Positions 49,855-62,300 of a stretch of 64,000 nucleotides of DNA are shown here, one piece after another. The position numbers and the translations under genes were made by a program. The DNA is from Triops longicaudatus (lineage: Eukaryota > Arthropoda > Branchiopoda > Notostraca > Triopsidae), in assembly GCA_022885665.1 (NCBI GenBank), contig JAGQDJ010000051.1:615155-679154 (forward strand). The letters run 5' to 3'. How positions within the stretch are numbered: the first letter of the stretch is position 1; the number at the start of each line of letters is the position of its first letter. The notes beneath the pieces were generated by a model. The model was not told the origin of the DNA. It saw only the letters and a program-made list of their open reading frames with translations, and did not search any database.

Positions 49855-50156
49855 AGCCGGGCGAGCTATGCTTGCTCCGGCCTGCTAGATCCCTGTCTGT
49901 TTCTGTATAACCTCACCAGCAGCGTGCAGGTAAAACAGTGCTTCTCCAATTAGCGTAAACTTACCTAAATTTGGTAAAAACATCTTTCTTTGAAGTAATA
50001 GCATATTGAGATTTACTTAATTAAAAAACTATTTCGGAATACACGAAAACGAGTTTTAAAAGAAAAAGTTTGTGAAGAACTGAGGTAAGCGAAAACCTAT
50101 CCGCTACCCTTCTATAAACTGTCAGACCGGGCTAGCCGTACCTGCTCCGGGCTGCT
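49855..50156 (+). repeat. Pair of short direct repeats
   Basis: GCCGGGCGAGCTATGCTTGC at about 49855 and the related ACCGGGCTAGCCGTACCTGC at about 50126 are each followed by TCCGG(G/C)CTGCT. They are diverged units about 270 bp apart with no coding content. Confidence 0.4.
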
Positions 50157-52825
50157 CAACTTACCAAGTCCCGGCACCCTTTCCCCTCTGTAACTGCCCA
50201 ATAAAAATAGGTACCAGGCAACGCTATTATCGCTACTTTTCGTATCACTTTTAATTGGACAGTGCAAAGAAAACAGACTCGTGTACTTTTATCGGCTATT
50301 CTTAGTAAAAGGAACTGACGGCTTTCGTGGCTTATCATATTCTTGTAAAAGTAGCAAACTATTGAATTACTTAACTTGTGTATAAAACTGGTACAGGTTA
50401 GTGCACTTTAGCGTTACCACAGTACCAGTTATTAATGGCCACTAATAGCATGCTGCTTGTCAAGGAGACCTCGACCCTCACAGGGTACAGGCGTATTGAT
50501 TAAACTCGGCTCGGAGTATTGTTTAGTTTTGTCCTAAACACTTTTGTAACCCAGCTGACCTCGCCGAAATGGAACAATTCTTTTTGCCTTTTGAGATTCC
50601 TTTGGCATCGCTGACGTCAGAAAGGCAGATGACTTTTGAGCTCTGGATTCTCGTGCTACCTTAAAGCAAACGAGATTTCCCTGCAGAGTCTCTTTCTCTC
50701 CCTCTCAGGGCCTGTATCTACCGTTTTCTTCGTAACCTTTTCCTGTTCGTTTCGTTTCCCTTTTATGCATGGGTAATAGCTTAACGCATATTATGGCAGA
50801 GCGCTATGCCTATTCACATCCTCTATAGTGAGTGTACCTGGGCCCTTTCTGCCTTCTTACCCGTCTGTTACACATGACACCCTGACATAGCATATCATTC
50901 CATAAAAGGGGGGTTGAAGGGGATGAAACGAAGGCACAATAAGCATATGCTGATATTTCCTGCTGCTCTTATGTGCTTTGGCTGCCAGTCCACACGTCAA
51001 GGCAAAACGAACTTTGCGAGAGCTGCTGCAGGGCAAAAAGGGGATGGATTCATCTTCACCCAAACTCGTCCCAGCAGGCTGAGAACATACTCACATAGTC
51101 CGTCACGTTGTCCCAAATCGCACACCTAGCCTTGTGATTCCACAGAAGTGGTAGTTCAACTCTCCGTCTTGTTCACGTATTCACTCTCTCTTGTCTTCTC
51201 TCTTTCTACCTCCAGACTCAGGCCCTAATTAGGTGAATAAATATTCGGCTTCGCGTTCGAAGAAGAATCCCAAAAAAAGACAAAAGAATAGTCCTATAAA
51301 GCCACTGTGCCGGGCAGCACGCTCTTATGTCCATAAATAACTTGTACGGTTCCTATGCTAGAAGCAGTTGACCAACACCTGTTTCTTATGAACAGTAAAA
51401 TAGGTGAGGGCTTTTTAAGTTTGATTTTTTTTTTTATTTTTAATATTGAAATAAATGTTTAATATTTGAACAATGGATTGTAGTTGTAACAGTTCAAAGT
51501 AGCTCATCAAATTTTGGTGATCCCGAAAAAGAAAAAAAAAATACTTCAAAGTATGGTAGCATAAAAACAGCATTTTGTGCATTTTCCAAAAATTCAAACA
51601 TGTGCTCTCAGTTTCGGATTACTTTATAAAACTAGAAGGTAAAATATTACAAGATTGATTAAAATTCTACTATGCCAATAGTTTATAATTGCTAAGTGGT
51701 GTTTTCATCAACCGTGGCCTTAAAGTCCAGAAATAAAGAGTACGACAGCCGTGGTAAAAGTGGTGTTAGATGTACCAATTTTTTCTAAACATGAGAGATG
51801 AGCAACTAAATGCTTTTACGTATTCTCTTGTAATTCAAAAGCCCTTCAAAAGCCAAGTATCTAAACCATTATATTGCGTGATATTTCAGCCCTTCAAATA
51901 CTGTACATCCTCAGATGATTGAAGGGTTTTCTCCTTTTGACCTCATTATGGCCATAAGTACTATAACTAGCGTGCAAATAAGGTAAACTGAACGATTTTT
52001 AATGTAAATCCTAAGTTAGCAACGAGCTCTAGCTCCCATTACAGATGTAAAGAAAAATGGTACAGAGAACATCCTTAAGAGCATTAATCTGTGCCAAGCG
52101 CTTGTGGCCTGAAAGCAACAAAAATTTTTTTGGATTATCCGTAAAAAGTCGAGTAATGGAAATCTCGGTCCGTTTTGCAAGAATGCGATACTGATAAAAG
52201 GCTTACGGCGTTCTTTGTAACGAGTAATCTATATTGTATCCTTACATCCGTATATTGTTAGAGATTTTTTTTTCATGGGTGTAAGCTCCCAATCGGGTAC
52301 GTAAAGCATGCAAACTGTAGCAAAGGGACCGATTTCTCCCCTCCTGTTGCAATAAGCGAGGCTTGATCTGATTGGAATGTCACACTATACATTGAAAATG
52401 TGTCACTGTATTGTATAGGTTAGCATGGTTAGTATACTATAGTGCTCTATAGGACAGTAACTTTTTTTAAGGGACCCAAGAGTACTTTGCTAGCGTATGG
52501 TGGGAAAGTATGGATAGTGTTGTTCTCGTAATGCGCGTTTTGTCGCGGTAAACCCATGGAGCATTGTTGGCATTGTTAGCATTGTATAGAGCTTCATACA
52601 AATTTTTCCTCTTAAATTCACACCTTAACGAGATCAAAGGTGTCTGGATCTTCAGAATTCACCCTCGCAAATTTCTTTTCCTAGGCCCTGCGGGTGGTAA
52701 GGCATTGTTGGAAGATTTGACATTGTTAGCTTAACTGTAAAATCGAACCAAAGGTTATCTTGGAGTTCAGAGGTTATCTCCTGCAATCTTACTTTATATC
52801 TCTTTTTAAAGTTGCAGTGAAGAAA
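50157..52825. other. No gene recognised
   Basis: Short frames only. No domain, splice-linked exon set or clear repeat family was found. Confidence 0.4.
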
Positions 52826-52990
52826 TCAAGCAGCAATGAAAACTGTCATTGATTAAAACGAGCTACAGTTAATCATTGAAGAAATCAATCAAATAATGAA
52901 AGTTGTCAATGAAATACAGCAATAATGAATACTGTCCGTAATGAAATTCGGCAACAATGAAAGTTTTGTGAATGAAACTTCGTGGCAATA
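52826..52990 (+). repeat. Degenerate tandem repeat, units of about 30-34 bp
   Basis: Units of the type AATAATGAAAGTTGTCAATG plus AAATACAGC repeat about four times with substitutions (CAATGAAAACTGTCATTGAT; AATAATGAATACTGTCCGTA; AACAATGAAAGTTTTGTGAA). Confidence 0.5.
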
Positions 52991-54279
52991 GAAAAGCAAG
53001 GATTTGCTCTGCAGTTAGCGTATGGAGTAGCAGTGAAAAGTTCGTTGCTGGGGGGTGAAAACGCCTATTGTCACGCAAGTGTCGTATTTTTAGCATTGCG
53101 CTTGCTTAAACGTTTCACTTGAAAAGATTGAAGCATTTAGCTGCTGGTTCGTGTCACGTATGGCTGGCAAAAAACTTACAGACGTTGTAATTGAATGACT
53201 GGCCAGAGCCAAGAAGCATTATCTGCGTTGGGAACGCTATGTTAGGCAGCATTTACCGTGGATTAAAGTCGCGCACACGCAAAGAAAAGACCCAAAACAA
53301 AGACTTTGGTCACGAAAATGAGTAATTTACCTTTCTGGATAAGTTTGCGACGCTAATGAACGCACGGAGGCTGATGGGTTAATGTCTGCAGTTGAGAAAG
53401 AAAATGTCTCCGTCGCTTGAGCTTGATGGATCTTGATTTGTTGATCACTTTGTCGCAGCGGACGACAAAAAGTACTCTCTGCCATTGCATTGCGTGAATT
53501 AACCTTTGACTCATACCCGGAACTGGTGTCTTAGGGAAGAACTTCATCTGGTTTTATCATGATCAAACGCCAGCAGCCTCCATACCAGACACATGGCTTC
53601 GCCCAATAAATTCTGACCCATATACTGCACAGGAAACTAGGGAGCGCGTGTGTCGGAACGCGTTCCTTAACGTAGTACAGTGAATTTCGCTTAATTGAAA
53701 GCCCGTTTAATTAGAACACTAGCTTTATTTGACAACCAATCTGCGGAAGACTTTGTAGCGTGCAGTAAGTCTCATATTCCTAGCAAGCGACATAGAAAGT
53801 GAACCCCCAAGACTTCAAAAGGCTGTAAATCTAGGTGGAAGTAAATGAAAATTAGTTGTAGGAATTCCGAACATTGGTAAGTTCATTTTTATCCTGAAAC
53901 CGGGCGAAAATAGCCCTTAACGTTTCGGAAGACTTGCTGGCCATAGAAAGTTACTTAATTGTGAAAAACGTGTCCAGGTCCCAAGCCTTTCCTGGAAACG
54001 TCTATAGGGTCAAAATTGCAGCTCAAGACGTTAGAAAATGAACTTGAGAATTTATCAGCATGTCACTAAAGACTCAAGGCTGGTTTGAAATATGGAAAAG
54101 CGAGTCGAAAGTCATTAGTATGTCAGTGAGGTTCAGGATTCACAGCCGAAGTATAGGAAAATGAGCCTTATAGCTTCCAGGCTGTCATGGAGGTCATTTT
54201 TACTTGTTCAGCAGCTGAAAATGGCTGTTGTGGCTGTTACGGATTGTACTAACATCACAAGGTACTTTTCTGTTATACA

Positions 54280-54570
54280 CCCCGCGGCCTGTAGGCTTAG
54301 AAAAGTTCGGTTAGGCCAGGTTAAATTATGTAACATTTCCATGTTAGAGGCGCGCGAACCAAAATAGGTGACGCACTGTAATCATAAACTGGGTCTTGCT
54401 TTCATACAAAAATTGTGTTTCTAGCAAAGATCTTACGAGTCACAACTCTACTTGTCTTTAAGCCAGTTAGTGCGAAAATTTAACTCCAAAAGCTCTTGGG
54501 GCTAGAAAAAAGTCCACTAATTGAACCTAACATACAACGAGGCGTGTAACAGAAAAAGTACCTATTGTAT
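54280..54570 (+). repeat. Interspersed repeat, copy 2 (partner of 1885-2190)
   Basis: Carries CGGTTAGGCCAGGTTAAATT, GCGAACCAAAATAGG and GGGGCTAGAAAAAAGTCCAC in the same order as copy 1. Confidence 0.5.
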
Positions 54571-55198
54571 AAGAATAAAAACGCAGGATAATAGTCGGTT
54601 AGCAATAATGAACTCCCGTTTTCCTATTGTCTCAATATATCAATGCTCCAGTTTGTCGTTGCGCAGCCCTATTGTTGAATGCCTGTAATCAAAAATAGTT
54701 GTCTCCAATTTGTCTTACTAGCCATTTTTTTCACAATTTGTGTCCCCTCCAAAATCCACAGTTTTCGACTAACGAGTCTTTCTAACAGACTTTTTACAAT
54801 TTGTGATTTTATTCCGTTTTTGTGATGTTTATTTTCTTATTTCATTTTGTTTACCAAATTCTTCATTTCATCTCGTTTTGTTTACGAAATTCCTTATTTT
54901 ATCTCATGTTATTTATTTTATTTTTTTCTAGGCTGGTCTCAGACATGGAAATCATGCACTCGTGAGCCTTCGGAAGGGGAGTTTCCCATAGTTCGTCGTT
55001 TTTTTTCTTCGTAGCGGATTTTTTGCTCCGCTTTTTAGTTCCGCTTCGTCGGAAAAAAAAGCTGTGTTGTGCGTGTGGTGTGTGAATGCAGTGGTGTGCA
55101 CAGGGCGTGGAAAAGGGAAGGGGAAGAGAGCAGCGACATAAAGCAGAATAACAAGAAGAAGAAAGAAGACGAAGCGGAAAAACTTGCAAGCAAACGAG

Positions 55199-56360
55199 AT
55201 GGCTTTACTGACGATTAGTCCACTGACTAAGGGAAGATCCATTCCCCACCCGGCAACAACGCTATTTATGTGCTGGTGCTTATGTCTGAGCGTGAGCGTA
55301 GTCGCCGGGCTACGAAGACTGCCTACCACGCTCCACGACCCGGGTTTGCAAAGACTGGACATACCGGCCGTGTCGGTACCCATTAATGAAGATGACACGG
55401 GCATGAAACAAGGAGGCGTGGCAGCTGTAGCATCACCTGCCTTCCCAACAGCGGAAGAAGACCCGTTGACCGTCGGTGGTGGCGCTGCTGCCAGCAGTTT
55501 TGTGCGACGCTTATGGGGTGTGCCCGACGCCGTCGCCCAAGCTGGATTACAGTTCACCTTAACTTTACCTGCCGATGCATTTACCGGTCATGTGACGCAA
55601 TACCAGGTATGTTTCATTGTTCTGGGAGCAAAACTTACAATTAAATGCGTTGGTTCCCCTTCTGGGCGCCTTATACTGTAAAAAAATAAAATAAAAAAAA
55701 ATCCGCTATTAATGGTGGAAAATTGCACTAAAAACCGGTAGACACAGGATGGGACTGTTTACCTACCAATAGTAGGTAGTAGAAACGCTCCCTATAAAAT
55801 TGTAGAATAAACCACTACCTATAAAATGGTAGAATAAAACACAGATTATATGAAGTTTGTCCATATGCAGAGTCGTTTTGAAAATAGGACGAGAAACACT
55901 AAACAGCTAACTGTATTGAGAATTTACAGCAGCGGAGTATATGTAACAGACTTCAGTATGGGAGTGAAAATCTTCAACGCCAACACACGCTGAAAAATAA
56001 AATAAAAACAGTCGACTTTTGGGAAGTGTTCCCAATAATAAGAAAAAAACGTATCAAATTTTGGTAATAAGTACCAATTTTTAGTAATACTTCCGCATCA
56101 TTTGGTAGGTCAAGCTCATTTTTTGAAAGCATGAACCGGTTATTTGTTACGATTTTAATTTTAGGATGTATTTTTTCCTTTTATTGGTACCCGTTTTTAT
56201 AGTGTAAAAGCGTTAAGAGAAACTTTTGAGTATTTTTTCTTTCATTTAGTCAGAAAACGAGCAACGTAGTGATCTAATTCCTTCAACAGAGTTCCGGGCA
56301 CCAGGTGGCGTCCCTTCTTGGGCATCCAAGTGTCCTGGTTGTCGAAACGTTCTCGAATAG
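55199..56360 (+). CDS. Dystroglycan-like protein, 5' exons (3' end uncertain)
   Basis: Exon 1 is 55199-55606 (136 codons, donor CAG|GTATGT). Exon 2 starts at 56250 after TTCATTTAG, in phase. The start MALLTISPLTKGRS leads into a hydrophobic signal-like segment (TTLFMCWCLCLSVSVVAG), then a low-complexity extracellular stretch, then RRLWGVPDAVAQAGLQFTLT and LPADAFTGHVTQYQ. A sequence of the type W-G-V-P-D plus an aligned P-x-D-A-F is how the dystroglycan-type cadherin-like domain begins, and exon 2 carries GGVPSWAS where the domain has LPSWL. Dystroglycan links extracellular laminin to the cytoskeleton. Exon 2 either reads into a stop at 56358-56360 (172-residue product) or is spliced at a GT at 56330 into exons outside the window. 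The second is more plausible for a dystroglycan gene. Family call moderate, 3' structure unresolved. Confidence 0.55.
55671..56207. mobile_element. MITE-like element in intron 1 of the dystroglycan-like gene
   Basis: The ends TTATACTGTAAAAAAATAAA and, inverted, TTACACTATAAAAACGGGTA are similar. The interior has tandem CCTATAAAATNGTAGAATAAA units and inverted TTGGTAATA motifs. No coding capacity. Confidence 0.4.
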
Positions 56361-59300
56361 CCATTATAACTGTTCACAACGCACTACATTGTTGAATATG
56401 GAGAATTCTGGCACACTCAGGGCGCCGTGGAGTTAAAAGAGGGTCAAGGGCGTGGTTTGCAAGATTCTGCGAGTGAGGTTGGATACGGGTTATTAAATTC
56501 ATAAGAACGAATTGAGGGTTAGAAATGAAATAGGAGAATTATACTCCGGGAAGGGAGGAAAATAAGTTGTTTTGTTACCAGGGGGCGTCCTTGTGGGTTT
56601 TAAGGGCGCCCCTTGTCGTAAAAATGGGCAGATCTGGTTCATAAAAGCCAAACCCAAAAATGCGAGTCAGAAGCTTTTACAAGGTTGGCAATTCCATTTC
56701 AGAGATGAGAACGTTAGGGAAAAAAGTGAGTGGAGTTTTCGTTTTCTTCTTTTTTTTTGAGCTTTCGGACCAGCTGGATCTTTTTGTAGGCGTTTTTTGT
56801 GAACGGCAAAGGGGAGAGAAAAGTTGATTGTCATCAACAGAGGAAGAACCTGAACAGCTTTGTAATCAGTCTTTTGGGTACGTCCATCGATTCGTCGTTG
56901 TACGCGGCTATCAAGAGACGTCGTGCGCTTCCAAAGGCGGAAATGTTGTTTTTGTTTATTTTTTGGGTTGGTTTTATGTCGAGTTATGTGGAAGCTGAAG
57001 GAAAGTTACCTGAAAAGCTTTTTCGTGAAAAAACAATCTTGCGATTTAAGCTGATAATTTAAGATTTACTAAAAAAAACACATTCATTTTTGGATATTCA
57101 TGGTTGATTTCAGTTTTAAGGAAATAACAAAAAGCGTTGCATTATTATTAGAAATAGTAACAAGTGTTAAGTCGTGGTGAGCAACAATTAAAACAATGAA
57201 GAACGCAAATAACAAAGAAAACTATATCTATATCATTGAATTAACTAACAAAGAAAATGCAGAGAGTTGAGAATAAAGAGTGAAACGAAAAATTATTATA
57301 AAGCGCAGCGAAAAAGCTGATATTTTAGTCTTTATTGTTGAAGCTCAAGGGAAGGACAAGAAACATATTGGATTCTCATTATTGTAAGGTAGCAACAGTG
57401 GAGTGGGATAAAAAGAACGTGAACGGGAAATGAGACTTAAACTTTATTGTCATTAATAAAGCAGGGTAAAATAGGTATTATGGGAGATTATCGGTAATTT
57501 GTAGTGTTTCATTTAGATTTCATGGGATTCCTTATTGTTTTATGGGTAGTTAAATATTAATTTATGCCATGGGATCCGTTGGACGAAAAATTAGCTTTGC
57601 ATCTTGTAAACAATAGATGTGTTGGCAAGTTTTCTTTGTCGTTGTTTGGCGGCACGCAAATGAACAATGAGTCAAACGGTAACAACAGGATAAATGGAAA
57701 GCTTCGCTATACGCGACACTAGAATGCAGAAGGAAGGTATAGAGCCCCGCGTAAAGCGAAAGTGGAATTCTTAGCTGGTACCTAACAACCATCTTGTAAA
57801 ATTGTATACACCTTATAAACTAATTAAAGTAATAAAATACCCAATAAAATAAATTAAATTTCTTTCCTCTCGATCCTTCCTTGTTGACTATTGTCATTTT
57901 TTATCCGTGCGCCAAATCTGTACCTCTTCTAACTAGTCGCGCTTGAATGCGAAGAAAATTAGTTTTCGGTACTCCATCGGTTTGCAAAGGTATCTACGTG
58001 TTTCGGCGTTTTGTATCCTAAAAAGTAAAAAGACAAACGTTTCCGTTTGGACGGATATCAAAAGAGAGGCGTACTTACAATGACTGGTTCGTAAGGAATG
58101 AAATATTAGTAGTAACCTGTATTATGTTAATTAAACGATGATTTGTGGCTCAATTCTTTTAAATCATCTAATTGTATAAAACTAATGTCTAAAAAATGAC
58201 AATAAATCTGTAAAAATATGTACAAGTCTTAACTTCTAAACACAAAGCTTGAGGTAGCCTTGCTGTAATGACTAAAGTTCCACATATTTAACTCTAGCTA
58301 GCATTGAAGTTTTAAGACTTTCCATTTCCAGTTAATGTTCCCAGTGAAAATCCCAGTTGTGTAAATTTCCGGGTATCGTGGATTGATTCGCAGACAATAA
58401 TTTAAAAAAACTTGCTTGGGTAGTTAGGAATTTTGTACTGTTATAACTTTGCAATTATCATCTTTTAATCTTTGAAACGTTTTAATAATGGATGGATGTC
58501 AGTACAGATTTCAATCTGAGTGCCTCGTTTTCTCACGCTCAAAGCAACTTTGAGTCAAGGAGCTCAAAGCAAAGTAGGCTCACGCAATTAAGGCTCCGCT
58601 GCAATAATGAAACGTCGATGTGAGAAACAGTGGTCGAAAGCTGAAAAGCTCCGTGTGTGGGTTTTCTTCCCCTTCCTTCTGCTTTCAGAGGATATTGGCT
58701 TGTCTTAGCTCCCTTTTCCTATCTATTTTCAGCTGGGTAAACTCACGAGGCCTTATGGCAAGGAACGAAAGCGAGCGTTTATGTCGTCGTAGTTGTCTTG
58801 TGGTTGGAAGTAAACGCTTTTCATTTCCGCTCATTATCTTCAGTTCCCCGACTGCATTTTTAAAGCCCTTAGACTCATTATTACTGTCTCTTACATTTTT
58901 TGTTCTTTGCGTTTGGCAATGACACAGCGCTTAGAGGATTCGGTTCTAAGCTCCGTCGTCGTCATTGGTGTAAAAACACGCCATTCAAGCTATCCAGGTC
59001 AGAATTTGCATAAAGTCGCAGGCTAAGATTACCATAATAATCATGTAAAGTAAAGTAAAAGGATTTGTGGCACTTAGAAGTCTTGCCGGGTTTCGGGTTC
59101 GAAGGGATGAAAGGGAAAAGATTGTTTACATCAGATGAAGGATCTTAAAGCGACTTGTTTGCATGTGTTGGCATGAGAAAGGCGCCTTGTCATCCGTCAT
59201 TTTCTTGGGTACCGGGAAGAAGGGTTACAAGAGAAGAGGGAATATTATCTCCCCGTTATTTTGTTAAGCAGAGAATTTATCCTGGTAATAGGGAAAGTTA

Positions 59301-62300
59301 TGGAGTTACGTTGTTTCGTGTTGACTTTGATTCATAATCCTTTCTGACAGGGAAACGAAAGAATGCGTAGGCTAAACTTGTTTAGGGAAACGACAACAAA
59401 GAAATGTTCTATGGCGTTTTTGCGTAAGGAAAGGTGAGCGGCCTTTTTCACCTCATTCGCGGTTCTTGCTCAATTGGCGCTATCTCAGCGCCCTATCTTG
59501 TTAGAGACCGAGAATACCAGAGTGACGCCACAGAATTCTAAGGATTTGTTTATGTCAATAAAGAATTTTCCGAAACGTTCTTTTTCTTACGAGGCAAAAC
59601 CTATCTACGAGTAAGATCTTCACGAAATAGAATGCTAAAACGGACTGCAGTAACCGAACTTGGCATGGCGTAACAATGAACTTCCCCAGGTGACCCTTGT
59701 CGACCGATAGTGTTCTAAGGTCGCATCCACACTAGACGATTTGCGTGGGAGGGGCTCGCGATTAATAGAGAACGAACGAGGGTTAAGATTGACTTTAAGT
59801 TGCATTGGGTAATGTCGTGATAACTTGGAAGGGCTGGTATGGTAGGTGTGGGTAAGATTTATGACGTTATTTTGACATTGTACTCGAGAAGGTCATACAT
59901 TGGATGTGCTGGAAGATGTGGGAAATGTTAGGAAGAAAAGCAGAACTTTCGCGATTGCGAACAGCAGCCAGTTTGCCTACGCAGACGAGTTGTTTCGCAA
60001 TGACGAAATCCTGTAGCCCGGAAAGGAAATAACTCCATAGCGGATAGAAGACTTACCCGTAAAGGACACGTTACTTGAATAATATGCTCGTTTGTTTGCC
60101 ACGTGGGATTGGATTCGTTTTGTCAAGTGTGAGCACATGCTGATAGGAGAACTAAAATGGAAATTGGTTAACTTTACTCAACCACCTATGTAAACACACG
60201 TACTATAAACTCAGAATGAAATATAACGAAACTATTGTTTAGTTTCAGCGACGTCTAGACCGTTGTTAGTACGAAACAACTATTTATATAAGCATTATTT
60301 AGCCAATATGGATTATTTTTGTTTCAGTGTAACTCAACTTATACTACCATATCATTGAAGGAATGGATCTAGAAAGGTAAAGGGTGTTCTGCTGTCTCGT
60401 TCCTCTGATATTTAGCTATGCTTAGTAAGAAAAGCCATGTAAAATTGGGCTAGCTGTTCTGGGTAAGATATTGCGTAGTGTTGCTATTTAGGTTACGTAT
60501 GGATTTGTACTCATCCATAGATACGACGAACATTGCCTGATGTGCCGTTGTAGTCTAACAATGAAATCTCATTGGAAATAGGCCATACAGTTAATAATGA
60601 ATATATCCATAGCGAATGGCAGTAATTGGCTTTAAACAAGGATTGAACGTAATTTACTCATCCAGGTGATGATTATATTTAGATTTTTATTGTTTCGTAA
60701 ACTCTATGGCTTAAATACCTCGCGCTTTGTTTAAATAATATGTTTCATTAAGTTAGTAGGCCTTATAATACGTCTGTTTGTTACGATCATTGTAAGATTT
60801 GGTTAAGGTATTATCCATCCAGTCAATATTCATAGTTGCGTTAAAGGCTACAGGACAGAGTTTCTCTACTATAACATTTGGTGGTAATATACATGAAACA
60901 TATATTCATAACGTAAATAGCACATATGGCAGCAACAAAAGAGGGTAAGCACATAACTAGTAGAAAAACTTTAAAGCTGCGCAAGCTTGTGTTAAGCACG
61001 TAACATGAATGAATGATTTTCAGACTGGACTCGCGTTCGGAATCTACAAGAACGACTACAGTGCTTTTGTCTGTATTTTTTAAATGTTTACTATACCAGA
61101 ATAGTAACGCCCTCAGACGCTTAATCATACTTAGAACGTTGAAATCGTACACATGCAATATTGCACGTCTACCGAACCAGCATTTTATGACCATTACTTG
61201 TATGTTCTCATATTTCAAATATCACGCTGTGCACGGTGCTGGTTTGCCGATAACGTGTTCAGTGCAGAACGGCAGTCTTGACTGTCTCCTGTCAATCTCC
61301 GACATCTTTGAAAATTGAGTTGTACCACATTGCCCTACATGACGTCATACTTTTCCATTACGTGATGCCTGGTGTCCGGAAATAAATCCATTATTTCGTT
61401 CCTTTTTATTTTTGTTATATTCACTTTACATAAAATCCCCCCGCTGCGAGTCTCTGTGACGTCATTTTCATTCAACACACCACGACTTCATTTTTTAGTG
61501 GTAGAAAATGAAACAGAAGCGAAAATAGATGGTTCGTCTTCGCAGTTGTCGATTTGCATATTTTCAGATCAGAAATTATGAAACTCGCCCAGAGGGACAA
61601 AGTACTGCTCACTGCTTAGGGGCCTGGTCACCTAGTGCATTTTTGCATCTAACTGTTAAGAAGCATTCATTCGTATTGAGAATTCGAAGGAAGTTCGATT
61701 AAGTCATTTGAAAACCTTTTTAAACAAAAAAAGTGGGCAAATATTAAGCTACAATTTTGAGTAATAAATTTCATTCATATGAAGAAAACTGTTTTAAAGA
61801 GTTCCAAGTCGAGTGTCAAAAACAAAGTCGGAATCCATTCAAACAAGTGAAACTCAAATAAATGAAAAATAGCACTTCGAGCAAATTTATGATGCAGACT
61901 ACCGTTAAACGAGAAAAGGAGTCATGAGAATACATACAAGTTATCAATTTACGAATTTTTCGGAATGATTAAAAGCTCTAAAGCCAAATTTTAAGCTCAG
62001 TTCGTGGCTTTAGTTTTCCAAGTCAAGTTGATCTAAAAATTAAACCGTTGATAAAATTTACAGGTAATTCAGTTCAGATTTATTGATTTTGAATTATGTG
62101 TACCATACCAAATTGAAATACTGTACGTTGTGTGATTGAAAGAAATTTAGGAAAATCTTATATTTTCCAAACCAGTTCTCGGAAAAGCTTTGAATGTCGT
62201 TTCTTAGCGATTATATCATTGCACGAAGCTAAATTCCAGAAAACTGAAAAGATGATCCAATTGAAATATATTCAGTTGGCACGATACATTAAATTTTCTC

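Noticed and set aside
55184..55681. Unspliced 165-codon frame of the dystroglycan-like gene, and its antisense frame 54952-55557
   Set aside because: A good CAG|GTATGT donor at 55607 ends the conserved part. The antisense frame is low-complexity and has no family match.
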